The notes under the pieces were generated by a model. It saw only the letters and a list, made by a program, of their open reading frames with translations, did no database searches and was not told the DNA's origin. Positions 15,908 to 25,516 of a DNA stretch of 55,283 nt are shown here, in pieces. A program made the translations under genes and the position numbers. Origin of the DNA: Kiritimatiellia bacterium (GTDB lineage Bacteria > Verrucomicrobiota > Kiritimatiellia > CAIQIC01 > Lenti-01); the NCBI GenBank assembly GCA_028681135.1, contig JAQUJC010000013.1:1-55283 (forward strand). The letters run 5' to 3'. Position 1 is the stretch's first letter; each line of letters opens with the position of its first letter.

Positions 15908-18163
15908 ATGAAGTATTGTGCCCCCGTAGTTAGTCTGTCCACCGTGATTCTAACCGTCTGGTTGGCGTCCCATTCCGCCCTGGGTGCGCCGGTCCCGGTC
16001 TTGCAGGCACGGGGGGGGGTATCGGATTTTGGCACGGTGGCGAATTCCGCTACGGTGCAAATGAACGGGCAAATGACCCTGGAGGCCTGGATTTATCCGA
16101 CAGCCTGGCGGTCGTACACAGGTCGCGAGAAGCACGGATTGAACTTTATGTACAAGGGGCGGATCGGCTCGTACATCGATTTTGTGTTTGCGCTGCAGGA
16201 AAACGGAATCCTGTGCCTGGGCAACACGTGGGGCTATATCGGGGTGATGAACCGGCGCGTGCCGCTGAACCAGTGGACCCATGTGGCGGTGACGGTGAAC
16301 GAAGCGACCGGGTCGTTTGTCTTTTACATCAACGGGGTGAATTGCGGCGGAGGCTCGGGCTGGCAGGGGGCGTCGCCGAGCCGGACCTCGTTTCTGGGAC
16401 CGTCCAGTCATCCGTTGTATGTCGGGGGGTTCAACCAATTGGGGTGGGGCTACAACAATGACAACTTCAGAGGCATGATCGCCGATGTGCGCATGTGGAA
16501 CATCGTGCGCACCCCGGCGGAGATTGCAGAAAACTATCAAAAGCAACTGCGAGGCACGGAGCCGGGGTTGGCGGCATACTGGACCTTCGCCGACCGATGG
16601 GACAAGAGTCCCAATGGCAACCATATGACGTTGGGCGGCAATGCGTCCTTCCTGGCCGGGCAGGGGCCGGATTTGCAGGGCGCGGGCGAGATTGATGTCG
16701 AGTTGACGGTGCCGACCAATAGCCACGTTGTGGCGCAAGGGGCCGATCTGACACTGATGGCGACGGCATTGGCCGTCAGTGGCGGCGTGGCCCATGTAGA
16801 CTTTTATGCCAACACCACCCTGCTGAGCCGCGACACCGAGGCCCCGTATACGGCGACCTGGTCCAATGTGCCCGCGGGAATCCATACCTTAAACGCACGG
16901 GCAACCAACGACGCTGGCCATGTGGGGACATCCGAAGACGTGATCGTCCGGGCACATGGGCCCTTCGGGGGCGCGCCAACAGCGGTTCCCGGTCACGTGG
17001 AGGCCGAACAATTTGACCTGGGTGGTCAGGAGTTGGGCTATCACGAAACGACCCCCATCAACGAGGGCGGGAAATATCGCCCCGGTGAGGCCGTGGGCAT
17101 TTCGGCGGATGCCAGTGCGAGCAATGGATATGTGGTGGGCTGGACCAAGGCGGGTGAGTGGATGGACTACGTGCTCGATGTCGCCACGACCGGGACGTAT
17201 AGGATCCAGACCCGGGTGGCGGGCGTGGGGGCGGGCGGGCAGTTTCGCATTTTGATCAACGGCACCGACGTGTCGGGGGATTTGAGTGTGCCCGACACCG
17301 GCGCATGGAATGGATACCAGTGGGTGGCCTGCGATGGCGTGTTGCTGGCGCAGGGCGCCTGCACTATGCGGGTGGTGATGGTGGCCAACGGCTCCAGCGG
17401 CATGGTCGGAGCGTTTGATTGCTTTGTGGTAGAGCCACCGCCGCCGCCTGGTCAGCAGCCCTTTAATGCGACCTATGCGCCGTGGTCCGCGATTGACGGG
17501 GTGGAATTCGAGGATTTCGACCATGGCGGCATGGGCGTGGCGTATCACGATGCCAGCGCCGTAAATGAGGGCGGGTTGTATCGCTTTGGCGAGGGGGTGG
17601 ACATTGTGGCCCAGTCTCAGGCCAGCAAGGGGTTCACGGTGGGCTGGACCCTGGCGGGGGAATGGCTGGAATACACCGCGCAAATCCCGTCGAACGGGAC
17701 CTACGACATCGAGCTGCGCGTGGCCAACAGCGGCTCGGGGGCCACGTGCCGTCTGCTTATAGATGGGCGCGAGGCCACGGGCCCCTTGGCCATTCCCAAC
17801 ACCGGCTCGTGGACCGATTACCAAACGGTTTTGCAAAAAGGATTGCAATTGCGCGCAGGCGTGTCGGTCTTCCGCTTTGAATTGCTGGGCGTCAGTTCGG
17901 CCAGTCACGTGGGGGCTTTCGATACCTGGCGCCTGGTGCCGGCGGGGCCGCCCTTCGCGATTTCCGAAATGTCCGGCGACCAGGGGACCGGGACGATTCT
18001 ACGCTGGGGCCCACTGACCAATCGGTTCCGTATCCATCATGCGACCTCCCTGATGCCGGCGGACTGGGCCCCGGTGACCGATTGGCAGGTCGGGACGGAG
18101 TATGAACTGCCGCTGGGCGACATGGGGACCAGCGGATTCTATCGCGTCGAAAGCCACCCCTGA
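15908..18163 (+). CDS. Secreted LamG - Ig-like - 2x CBM6 protein
   Basis: Exported carbohydrate-binding protein of 751 residues with no catalytic domain that I recognise. The signal peptide ends ...SHSALG before APVP (about residue 26). Residues 35-255 are a LamG/concanavalin-like domain (WTHVAVTVNEATGSFVFYING; YVGGFNQLGWGYNNDNFRG). Residues 260-350 look Ig-like (TAPYTATWSNVPAG style). Two CBM6 modules follow (about 352-510 and 515-676; VVGWTKAGEWMDYV, TVGWTLAGEWLEYT), then a 70-residue tail that may be a small beta domain. ATG 15908 follows GGAG at 15898-15901. The first 350 residues are almost identical to the protein at 33201-36611. A G9 run (16011-16019) lies just after the signal peptide. 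Likely bound to surface glycan; type II export is a guess. Confidence 0.85.
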   Translation: MKYCAPVVSLSTVILTVWLASHSALGAPVPVLQARGGVSDFGTVANSATVQMNGQMTLEAWIYPTAWRSYTGREKHGLNFMYKGRIGSYIDFVFALQENGILCLGNTWGYIGVMNRRVPLNQWTHVAVTVNEATGSFVFYINGVNCGGGSGWQGASPSRTSFLGPSSHPLYVGGFNQLGWGYNNDNFRGMIADVRMWNIVRTPAEIAENYQKQLRGTEPGLAAYWTFADRWDKSPNGNHMTLGGNASFLAGQGPDLQGAGEIDVELTVPTNSHVVAQGADLTLMATALAVSGGVAHVDFYANTTLLSRDTEAPYTATWSNVPAGIHTLNARATNDAGHVGTSEDVIVRAHGPFGGAPTAVPGHVEAEQFDLGGQELGYHETTPINEGGKYRPGEAVGISADASASNGYVVGWTKAGEWMDYVLDVATTGTYRIQTRVAGVGAGGQFRILINGTDVSGDLSVPDTGAWNGYQWVACDGVLLAQGACTMRVVMVANGSSGMVGAFDCFVVEPPPPPGQQPFNATYAPWSAIDGVEFEDFDHGGMGVAYHDASAVNEGGLYRFGEGVDIVAQSQASKGFTVGWTLAGEWLEYTAQIPSNGTYDIELRVANSGSGATCRLLIDGREATGPLAIPNTGSWTDYQTVLQKGLQLRAGVSVFRFELLGVSSASHVGAFDTWRLVPAGPPFAISEMSGDQGTGTILRWGPLTNRFRIHHATSLMPADWAPVTDWQVGTEYELPLGDMGTSGFYRVESHP
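16011..16019 (+). repeat. G9 tract just after the signal peptide
   Basis: Nine G encode Arg-Gly-Gly at about residues 35-37 of the LamG-CBM6 protein. The near-identical paralogue at 33201 encodes Pro-Gly-Gly here with interrupted codons (CCG GGA GGG), so the homopolymer is not required by the protein. Confidence 0.7.
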
Positions 18164-18980
18164 ATGGTCCCCGCGTCGGCCCGGTGGTAGGGGTGGTGGC
18201 GACGGGCATTTTCTGTAGAACCAGCGTTGAATCTGGCTGGGCCGCACCTCTGCAGAATTATCTGCCCCTAATGTCCCTCCTGCGCAGCCTGGCTTTTTCC
18301 CTTGGCCGCGCTACCCTCATTGCGCGGCCTCCCCCCATGCACTCGGCACCGTTTTGACCGCGTAAACGCGTTCGGGACGGGTTTGCAGGCCTTGGGGTCT
18401 CCGCGACTATGCCCTCAGATAACAGCCAAGGAACCCATAAAACAACCCAATACCTGAGTTTTCCACACCGTGGAAACATTTTTTCCATAGTGTGGAATAA
18501 TCGCGAAAAAGTTTTCCATACTGTGGAAAACTTCGGTCGCCACACCGTAAGATAAACTTACAATATTGGGTAGACCCGCGCCGGGTGTACCGGCGGTGAT
18601 TTTCTGGGAGTGGGTCCATGCATGAAATTCCTGCGCCAGTATGTAAACTGCTTTTTGTTGGCATGATTTCGGAGAAAAATCTTCTCGCCATTTTGGCGGA
18701 CTTCTGCGATAGTTTCGGCAATTCCGAGATGGTATTTGTTCGGACCTTGTTCTTTTTGAAATCCAGTTTACTGCGTTTACGCAGTCATCGTTTCGCCTGA
18801 AAACCGCGAATGTTTTGTCGAAGAAACGAGATATGCGGAGACGCGCCCACCATGGGCGCGACTCCCTGTCTTGTGTTTCTTCGGCGGGGCTTCGCGGTCC
18901 CTCAGGTGGGACATGGACTTGGTGTCGTGCCCTCTATTTTTGCGCGGCACCGGGTTAGCAGTTCACCCAGGAGCATGCCC
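18164..18980. other. Intergenic region with a palindrome unit and no convincing gene
   Basis: 817 bases. The centre holds a 72-bp three-palindrome unit (18459-18530). After it the DNA becomes AT-richer, and a 60-codon frame at 18618-18800 has no recognisable features. A CGCCATTTTGGCG hairpin lies near 18688-18700. The last 20 bases hold the ribosome binding site of the next gene (AGGAG, 18969-18973). GC-rich phrases at 18290-18400 resemble repeat debris. Confidence 0.5.
18459..18530 (-). repeat. Third 72-bp three-palindrome unit (inverted)
   Basis: Palindromes at 18459-18477, 18481-18499 and 18512-18530 (centres CACCG, TAGTG, TACTG). Start-to-start distances are 22 and 31 bp, the mirror image of the 31/22 spacing in gspK, and the unit is again exactly 72 bp. 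Read on the minus strand, the 12-bp spacer (CTTTTTCGCGAT) resembles that of the first gspK unit (CTTTTCGCGACA). The arrangement, not only the palindrome, is conserved. Confidence 0.85.
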
Positions 18981-21900
18981 ATGAGAAATCCTAGGATAAT
19001 GCAGAGTGCCGCCGCCGGAATCGTCATTGCCGTTGTCGTCGCCGCGCTTGGCTATGCGGCCTTCGCCGCTGATCTTTCAACCGAAACGAAGCCTGCCGCC
19101 GTCGATGACGAGCAATACGCCGATTTTATAGGAAACGAAGTTTTCGATATTCAGGACTTGGCGGAAGGCGCGGAAATCCAGCGCCGCCGGTTCAACCGCA
19201 TGACCCCGCCGGGGTTCTCTTGGGTGCAGCCAATGTTCCCGGCTGTTGTCCCGTTCGACGCCGAGAACTTCGACGATAAGTTTTTGGACGAGCTATTAGG
19301 AGAGGACAAGAACAGCGTGGCGATCTATCCGCTCTCGCTGGCGCTGGACCCCAAGACGCGCGAAACCTATGTTTTCAATGCTGATGGAAAGCTCATTGCC
19401 GCCATCCCTGCCGACCGGGTTTCCCGCGAATGGCCGGAGGATGCCGACCCGGCCCGCGTGACCTTGCAACTGGACTTGCTCCCCTCCGAGGATGTCGAAC
19501 CCTACCTATACACCGAAAGCCGTATTGAGGAAACCCTTTCGCTGTACAAAACTACTCGAACGGCCACGTCCAGGGCAACGGCAGCGAAAGGGTTGGGAGC
19601 GGGTGAATTCGGCATCTGCGGCATTCGGAAAACAACCAATGGGACGATGCTCATCACCGTAACAAACGGTCTGGATGCCGCCGAAATCTATGCCTATACC
19701 GTGGCTCACACGTCTTCGGTGGTGGTGGCAACCTGGACCAACGAATACGATGAAGTTATCACCAGCACTAATGTTCTTTGGCATCCGGTTTCCCCGCCAT
19801 TTAAAGGCATTCAATGCGCGTGGGCGAGCCGGGCGACTAATTTGATCCTCACGGGCGGTACAGGCGTATGGGAGGATACGAATATTTCCAGCAACGACCG
19901 CGTGCGCTTCTATGCAGTGGCCAAGCGTGGGGATAGCGACGGGGACGGCTTGAGTGATGGCGCTGAGATCCTGCTGCATCGCACGAATCCACAAAGCATT
20001 GACACCGATGGGGACGGCTTGCTGGATGGTTATGACATTCCCGTATGGATTGGTGACGCACGGTATGCGGCATGGAGCAACCGCATTGTTTTTGCCGGTT
20101 CGGAAGGACTGCGTATATTCAGGGGTGAATTGAGCGTCGGAACCAATCCATTGGACGACGATACCGACGGCGATGGCTTGCCGGATGGCTGGGAAGTGCA
20201 AAACGAACTTGATCCTCTGGATGACGATGGCGAAAACGGCCCCGAAGGTGATCCGGACTTAGACGGATTTGATAACGCCTTGGAACGCGAACTAAAGGCT
20301 CCGGCAAACAATGGCGCTTGGAACGGGAATCAGCTGGCTTATCGGCTCATGCATGCACACGAAGTAGTTGTCACGAATACACGTTCTATCACAACAAATC
20401 TTATCGGGATGCGGGTGACGGTCGAAGATTCCTGGGACTGTGTGACTGGAGGAAACCCCGACCGGCAAAATAATACGGACGATCTGGATATCCCGGTCCT
20501 GCTTGAATGCGGCTACTACATCAATATTGAAGTGGACGGACTGGTCGAAGATGTTGATCTGAATTATGACAAGGTCTACTTCGAGGCCTTCACCAACAAT
20601 TTTTATTTCATGAGCCATGACGGTATTCCTGACGGAGATGAGGAATACTGTATCATGGTGAGCGAGAATGCCGAGAAGAACAACCTCATCTTCGGCAGCA
20701 GCACGGTCAAACTGCGGTATAACACGGTGGGTTATAGATGGCATAGTGGAGGATATGGCGAGATTATGTTTGCCACGAATACAGGCCCTTACAAGGTCGT
20801 GGTTTCCGGGGATGCTGCTGCCATGTGCGTAGGGGAAACGATTTCTATGTCTGCATCCGGCGGGGCTGAGTCCAATTACACTTGGTCTAGTTCTGATAGT
20901 CTTTTGCTTTCTGGTGCCACAAGCAATTCGACTTACGTTACAGGAAATTCTCCGGGGTTTGCAACTGTCTTCGCGACCGATTCCAATGGATGCACAGGAA
21001 ATAAAGACATTATTGTGCTCAAACCTGATATCGGAATGGCGAGTCCACTTGCCGACCGGACTCTGCATCCAGAGGCTGCACGAAAACCGCTGGTATTGAT
21101 GCAAACCCTGCCTTCCGCCTGGAATGGACAAATGCAACTTTTGCTCTCCGGTGCAGTGTCCTTTTGGACTCCCACCGGGGATACGCCAATCGCATCCGGT
21201 ATCTTTACCAATTCCCAACTGTCCCAAACGGTGTATTTGGAAGGCGACGGGTGCGGAGTAGGCGAAGCCAGTTTCTCTATTGTTGGCCCTGCGGGTTGTG
21301 AAACCAATATTCCGCTTCATGTCTTCGGACTAAACGCCACTCTCGACGGGGTAGCCGAAGCCGATGAATTGGCCCCCGGCGGTTTCATTGTGGACCGAAC
21401 CACACATACTAACGCCTCCCGTACGCTCTTGACTTTGCAGGCGTGCGGACCCTATGGGGCTTCGGGCAACCTCGTGCTTACGTGGAATTCCTCATTCGTC
21501 CAACTATACCCCTCCGCTTCCGGCGGTTCGGCCCTTTCCCAGTACAGTGTGCCCTATGCCGGTTTCAACGGGGCCACCTTCTATGTCGAAGGCGTCGCGC
21601 CTGGCAGCAATACCCTTGCGTGGACGTATTCCGCACAAACGAATTGCACGGATGAAATTCACGTGACCGTACTTAAAGTCGAGTCCGTTGATGTGACTTC
21701 TTCCGAATCCGGTTCCTCTGCAAACGCACCTCCATTTGCTGGGCATACACCGTGGCCGTTTGACGTGACCCTCAGTCCGAATCCGGACAAACACATGGTT
21801 GTCTTTTATAAAGACGTTATTGATTCCTCGTTTAATGTGGATGACTTTGATGTGACTTTGAAAGCGGATGTATTGCCGCCAAGTATCACGGCAGCTCAGT

Positions 21901-22664
21901 TGAGCGAAGTCTGGTCAAAGATTAGCGGCCCAGCTTCCGGCGATCTGGACCGAACGGATACCTTTGAGGTTAAGTATCAGAACCCGAAGTTAGGCGGTGT
22001 ATACAGGTTCGATTTTGACTTGGGTGTCAGCGGTTGCACTAAGAGCGAGGCAAATGTTGTTCTCCCACTAGCTGGTGCAGAGGTTGATAGCATCATTCAA
22101 GGTGATATTACCCGTGCAAATTCTTTCTCAACTGCCGTGCGGGCCAGTTATTCTTGGATAGAGCGGCAGTCTCCATGGAATGGCACACGCTGGTTTGTGA
22201 CAGGTGGAGCGGGCGATTATCGCGGGCGTCCTGACAACTCATCTTCGCCAACAGTCTGGGCCTACAACCAAGTCAATACCTCTTCATTATTCGGCATGGG
22301 TGCGGTTGGAACTTGGAAAGGAAAGCCAGTGCGTGTTGCAAAGATCAGCAACTTCATGGTGGGTTACGCAGCTCGTAAGATCGGCGTGAACTCGGCCTCT
22401 GCATGGATCTCGCAGGTTATTGGCACTTGGAATGACTCGGCGGCATCAAAGAGTTGGGACGCAGGTTGGGATATTGCTGATGGTTCATCCTATAATACTA
22501 CGGTTACGGCTTTGGTTGAGGACATTTGGGATGATGCTGATGACAAAAATCAGAAGCTTTGGCCCAACACAAGCACTGCAAACAACTATGTTGTACCTAA
22601 CAGCTTCTATGATCCTGACGCCCAATTCACATCGCCAGGATTCCTGTATATGAGTACCCCTTGA
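18981..22664 (+). CDS. Large secreted TSP3-repeat protein of unknown function
   Basis: 1227 residues, exported: basic start, hydrophobic stretch GIVIAVVVAALGYAAFA, cleavage before ADLS. Residues about 317-350 and 388-430 hold calcium-binding thrombospondin type 3 repeats (DSDGDGLSDGAE, DTDGDGLLDG, DTDGDGLPDGWE). A segment near 604-685 looks Ig-like (CVGETISMSASGG...YTWSSSDS). The last 200 residues (WIERQSPWNGTRWF onward) match no family I recognise. ATG 18981 has AGGAG seven bases upstream; earlier in-frame ATGs do not. Base composition falls and codon use changes compared with the glycan genes, mainly in the 3' third. Followed 14 bases later by a small secreted protein and then Rhs debris, so it may belong to an acquired cassette. 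A toxin or adhesin role is possible but not shown. Confidence 0.75.
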   Translation: MRNPRIMQSAAAGIVIAVVVAALGYAAFAADLSTETKPAAVDDEQYADFIGNEVFDIQDLAEGAEIQRRRFNRMTPPGFSWVQPMFPAVVPFDAENFDDKFLDELLGEDKNSVAIYPLSLALDPKTRETYVFNADGKLIAAIPADRVSREWPEDADPARVTLQLDLLPSEDVEPYLYTESRIEETLSLYKTTRTATSRATAAKGLGAGEFGICGIRKTTNGTMLITVTNGLDAAEIYAYTVAHTSSVVVATWTNEYDEVITSTNVLWHPVSPPFKGIQCAWASRATNLILTGGTGVWEDTNISSNDRVRFYAVAKRGDSDGDGLSDGAEILLHRTNPQSIDTDGDGLLDGYDIPVWIGDARYAAWSNRIVFAGSEGLRIFRGELSVGTNPLDDDTDGDGLPDGWEVQNELDPLDDDGENGPEGDPDLDGFDNALERELKAPANNGAWNGNQLAYRLMHAHEVVVTNTRSITTNLIGMRVTVEDSWDCVTGGNPDRQNNTDDLDIPVLLECGYYINIEVDGLVEDVDLNYDKVYFEAFTNNFYFMSHDGIPDGDEEYCIMVSENAEKNNLIFGSSTVKLRYNTVGYRWHSGGYGEIMFATNTGPYKVVVSGDAAAMCVGETISMSASGGAESNYTWSSSDSLLLSGATSNSTYVTGNSPGFATVFATDSNGCTGNKDIIVLKPDIGMASPLADRTLHPEAARKPLVLMQTLPSAWNGQMQLLLSGAVSFWTPTGDTPIASGIFTNSQLSQTVYLEGDGCGVGEASFSIVGPAGCETNIPLHVFGLNATLDGVAEADELAPGGFIVDRTTHTNASRTLLTLQACGPYGASGNLVLTWNSSFVQLYPSASGGSALSQYSVPYAGFNGATFYVEGVAPGSNTLAWTYSAQTNCTDEIHVTVLKVESVDVTSSESGSSANAPPFAGHTPWPFDVTLSPNPDKHMVVFYKDVIDSSFNVDDFDVTLKADVLPPSITAAQLSEVWSKISGPASGDLDRTDTFEVKYQNPKLGGVYRFDFDLGVSGCTKSEANVVLPLAGAEVDSIIQGDITRANSFSTAVRASYSWIERQSPWNGTRWFVTGGAGDYRGRPDNSSSPTVWAYNQVNTSSLFGMGAVGTWKGKPVRVAKISNFMVGYAARKIGVNSASAWISQVIGTWNDSAASKSWDAGWDIADGSSYNTTVTALVEDIWDDADDKNQKLWPNTSTANNYVVPNSFYDPDAQFTSPGFLYMSTP

Positions 22665-22678
22665 GGAGGATAATTATT

Positions 22679-23128
22679 ATGAATAAGTATCTGATTGTCG
22701 TGATTGCCATCTTACTGATGGCTATAGCTACCTACGCCCAGACGAACTTTACTGAAACGGTTTCGTCTCTTTGGTATTCCGGCCAGAAAACTAATGTCCT
22801 AAATATCGCTGAGCAGAGGCTTCAATTAAATTCGAACGACATAGCGGGTCTCATTCTAAAGATGGAATATGAAATCACATTTCTAGAGCTCGATGCTGTT
22901 ACAAACACGATGGAACGTGTTATTCAGGTGGGATCATCAATCACGACGACAAACTTTGTTTCAGTGTTCCCAAAGCTCGAAGGGAGCATCAATCATCTTG
23001 TGGAAATGATCCCCCTGTATCCTACTAATGAACTCGCTGCTGATCAGGGCAAGGGGGACATATCGGGAAAACCACTTCCGCACACTGAAGTTCTCCAAGC
23101 TCTAGAAGATGATGGATATTTTGACTAA
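22679..23128 (+). CDS. Small secreted protein of unknown function
   Basis: 149 residues. Signal peptide MNKYLIVVIAILLMAIATYA, cleavage before QTNF. The rest is helical and polar with no motif that I recognise. AGGAGG at 22665-22670 precedes the ATG at 22679. It starts 14 bases after the TSP3 protein and shares its low GC content, so the two form one transcription unit. A partner, chaperone or immunity role is conceivable purely from position; nothing in the sequence proves it. Confidence 0.7.
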   Translation: MNKYLIVVIAILLMAIATYAQTNFTETVSSLWYSGQKTNVLNIAEQRLQLNSNDIAGLILKMEYEITFLELDAVTNTMERVIQVGSSITTTNFVSVFPKLEGSINHLVEMIPLYPTNELAADQGKGDISGKPLPHTEVLQALEDDGYFD

Positions 23129-23662
23129 AATATAGGAGTCGGTCCTGTAATTTAATAAATTGGCTATTTGAAACTGCTTACAAAAGCCATTTTTGACGAA
23201 AAATAGGCAAAATCGGCTAAAAAATGCCTCAAAATCGCGATTTTGGGCCTGAAAATGCCGATTTTTCATGATTTTGGAGCCATTTTGTATATGTGCGGCG
23301 GCATGTCGGCCTCGGGCATATTGCCCTCAGTGCCGCCGCAAATAGGCGCACCCAAGGACCGCGCCAGGCTTCGACAAGCTCAGCCTGTCACGTTCCTTGC
23401 AGGACTACGGGTGCGCCGTTGTACCCGCTCCCGTTTCACGGTGCGGGGAATGCTCGCTCCAGCAGAGGGTCCGCCGGAGGACCGTCGCACTCACTGCTTC
23501 CGCTTCCGCCTTCGTCGAGGCTACGGCGGACAGGCTTCCTCGGGCCGCTGCGGGATGCGGCTTGTGGACGCATCGAACGTTGTGGGTGATGCGGATGACG
23601 CAACGCCAAGCCGCGCGTGGCCGTGCCTTCCCGACCACCCACCTTCGGCGGGTGTCGGGACG
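23129..23662. other. Intergenic repeat mosaic
   Basis: 534 bases without a supported gene. The first part is AT-rich with a perfect 16-bp palindrome CAAAATCGCGATTTTG (23230-23245) among several AAAATCG/CGATTTT words and could act as a terminator or protein site. The second part is abruptly GC-rich and contains an inverted pair GGCGCACCC (23345-23353) / GGGTGCGCC (23409-23417) and dispersed-repeat phrases such as CTTCGACAAGCTCAGCC and CTTCGTCGAGGCTACGGCGG. Confidence 0.5.
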
Positions 23663-24037
23663 TGAAGGTGTCATGTCTATATATTAATGTTTTGGTAATG
23701 GATAATCTCATGCGGCAACTAAACGAAATTATCTCCTTTGCATATGATGCCAACGGCTACCGGATGAATATGGTGGACAGCCGTGGAACGACGCGCCAAA
23801 CTTTCGATGCGATGAACAGCCTTTTCCAAGTCGTTGATGCCTTCAGCCAAACCGTCAGCAACCACTACGATTTGGCGGGTCGGCGAACACAACTCACCTA
23901 TCCCGATGGAACAACGCATTCGTGGACCAGGCCGTGCGGATTGAACGCAAGGAGCCCGAAATCGCCCAGGCGTACGAATTATACGGCGACTATGTGCTGC
24001 GAACGGACAGGACGTTCGAGGCCGATACCCTTTGGTC
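23663..24037 (+). pseudogene. Rhs/YD-repeat fragment, copy 1
   Basis: The frame starting near 23699 encodes FAYDANGYRMNMVDSRG, QTFDAMNSLFQVVDAF and HYDLAGRRTQLTYPDGT, which are consecutive YD repeats of an Rhs protein, but there is no N-terminal part and the repeats stop after about 65 residues. Another frame then gives AYELYGDYVLRTDRTFEAD, a separate conserved-looking stretch. Copy 2 at 24942-25315 is nearly identical. The copy ends exactly at the IS66 end. Confidence 0.7.
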
Positions 24038-24941
24038 GTAAGCGTCCGGTCTACTGCCCTGTTGACGCGGCTCTGTTGGCCTTCCACTGGGCGGGGGTGT
24101 AGAGCTTGGCGGTTTGGTTGGTCATGGTGGGCAGGCGGGGGAGGACGTCGAGCAGATATTCCTGCGGATTGATGTCCAGCATGCGGCAAGACTCCAGCAG
24201 GCTATAAAGGATGGCGGACGTCTGCCCGGCCGTTTCGCTGCCGAAGAACAACCAGTTTTTCTTGCCCACCGCCGTGGGACGGATGGCGTTTTCGACGAGA
24301 TTGTTATCGATTTCCACGTGGCCATGGCGGGTGTACGTTTGCAGGCGCTCCCACTGGCCCAGCGTGTAGGAAATCGCTTTGCCGGTCAGGCTCTTGGGCA
24401 GGTGCTGAGCGGCGGCGGCGCGCAAGTCTTTTTCGATCTTTGCGAGGATCGGCAGGCTCTCACGCTGGCGCGCCGTCAACCGCAAGGCGTCGTCGGCCTT
24501 TTGCTCGCGCAGGCCAGCCTCAACCCGATAGAGCTTCTGGATGTCGGCCAGCGTCTGGGCGGCCAGCGGGCTTTCCGCGCGGGCCTCGAAGAACTTCCGC
24601 CGGGCGTGCGCCCAGCATCCGGCCCGCTCCACGCCCGCGCGCAGCTTCTGGTTCAGGGGTTTGCCGTAGAAGGCGTCGTAGCCGGAATAGCCATCGCTCT
24701 GCAGTTGACCGGTGAACTTGGAAAGCATCTTCGTCAGGCAATCCGAGGATCGGCTGGGGAACCATTCGAACAGCACGCCGATGCCCATGGACCGATAGAC
24801 CCACAGGTATCCGGTGCGGCATTTCCCGCTTCCGGGATCCAGAAAAGGGATGGGCGTTTCGTCGGCTTGCATATATCTGGAACTTCGAATCTCGTCGCGC
24901 AAACCTTCATAGATCATCGCCAACTGGTGGGCGATGCTCCA
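24038..24941 (-). mobile_element. Truncated IS66-family element
   Basis: One end is intact: GTAAGCGTCCGG at 24038 resembles the GTAAGCG termini known for IS66 elements, followed 13 bases later by the transposase stop. The other end is lost: the element stops inside the transposase gene where Rhs copy 2 begins, so the accessory tnpA/tnpB genes and second terminus are missing. No target duplication can be assigned. Confidence 0.8.
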
Positions 24942-24953
24942 TGAAGGTGTCAT
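24051..24953 (-). pseudogene. IS66 transposase (TnpC), N-terminally truncated
   Basis: 300 codons with the DDE core intact: first Asp in YMQADETPIPF, second in LQSDGYSGYDAF, Glu in EIDNNLVENAIRPTAVGKKN, plus ERAGCWAHARRKFFEA and the C-terminal DVLPRLPT typical of the family. Full TnpC proteins are about 500 residues; the missing part includes the N-terminal helix-turn-helix and zinc-binding regions. The first five residues come from the adjoining Rhs repeat, so it is a chance in-frame junction. It is not expected to be active. Confidence 0.85.
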
Positions 24954-25337
24954 GTCTATATATTAATGTTTTGGTAATGGATAATCTCATGCGGCAACTA
25001 AACGAAATTATCTCCTTTGCATATGATGCCAACGGCTACCGGACGAATATGGTGGACAGCTGTGGAACGACGCGCCAAACTTTCGATGCGATGAACAGCC
25101 TTTTCCAAGTCGCTATGCCTTCGGCCAAACCGTCAGCAACCACTACGATTTGGCGGATCGGCGAACACAACTCACCTATCCCGATGGAAAAACGCATTTG
25201 TGGACCAGGCCGTGCGGATTGAACGCAAGAAGCCCGAAATCGCCCAGGCGTATGAATTATACGGCGACTATGTGCTGCGAACGGACAGGACGTTCGAGGC
25301 CGATACCCTTTGGTCTTTGTATATGACGCGGCTGTAA
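24942..25337 (+). pseudogene. Rhs/YD-repeat fragment, copy 2
   Basis: Repeats 23663-24037 with a few substitutions and one deleted base near 25112, which shifts the frame inside the YD repeats. Unlike copy 1 it continues past the common end (25315) to a TAA at 25335-25337, giving a short conserved C-terminus ending LWSLYMTRL. The two copies are direct repeats about 1279 bp apart flanking the IS66 remnant. Confidence 0.7.
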
Positions 25338-25516
25338 GCCGAAGAAAGCCAGCGTTCCCGAAGAAGGGCAAATTCAGATATACAGGATGATTGGAATAGA
25401 CTGGCGAAGCGCCTGCCGGCCAAGAAAAACAGAAATTATAGGCTAACGACTTTGTAGTGCCTTTGGGCATTCTGTCGTTGATTTGCAACGACTTACATGC
25501 AAGAATAAGACTTGGG

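Noticed and set aside
18618..18800. 60-codon frame MHEIPAPVCKLLF...
   Set aside because: No ribosome site, no recognised motif, sits in AT-richer spacer DNA.
23243..23687. Overlapping frames in the GC-rich spacer before the Rhs fragment
   Set aside because: Three overlapping open frames of similar quality reflect GC content and repeat debris, not a gene.
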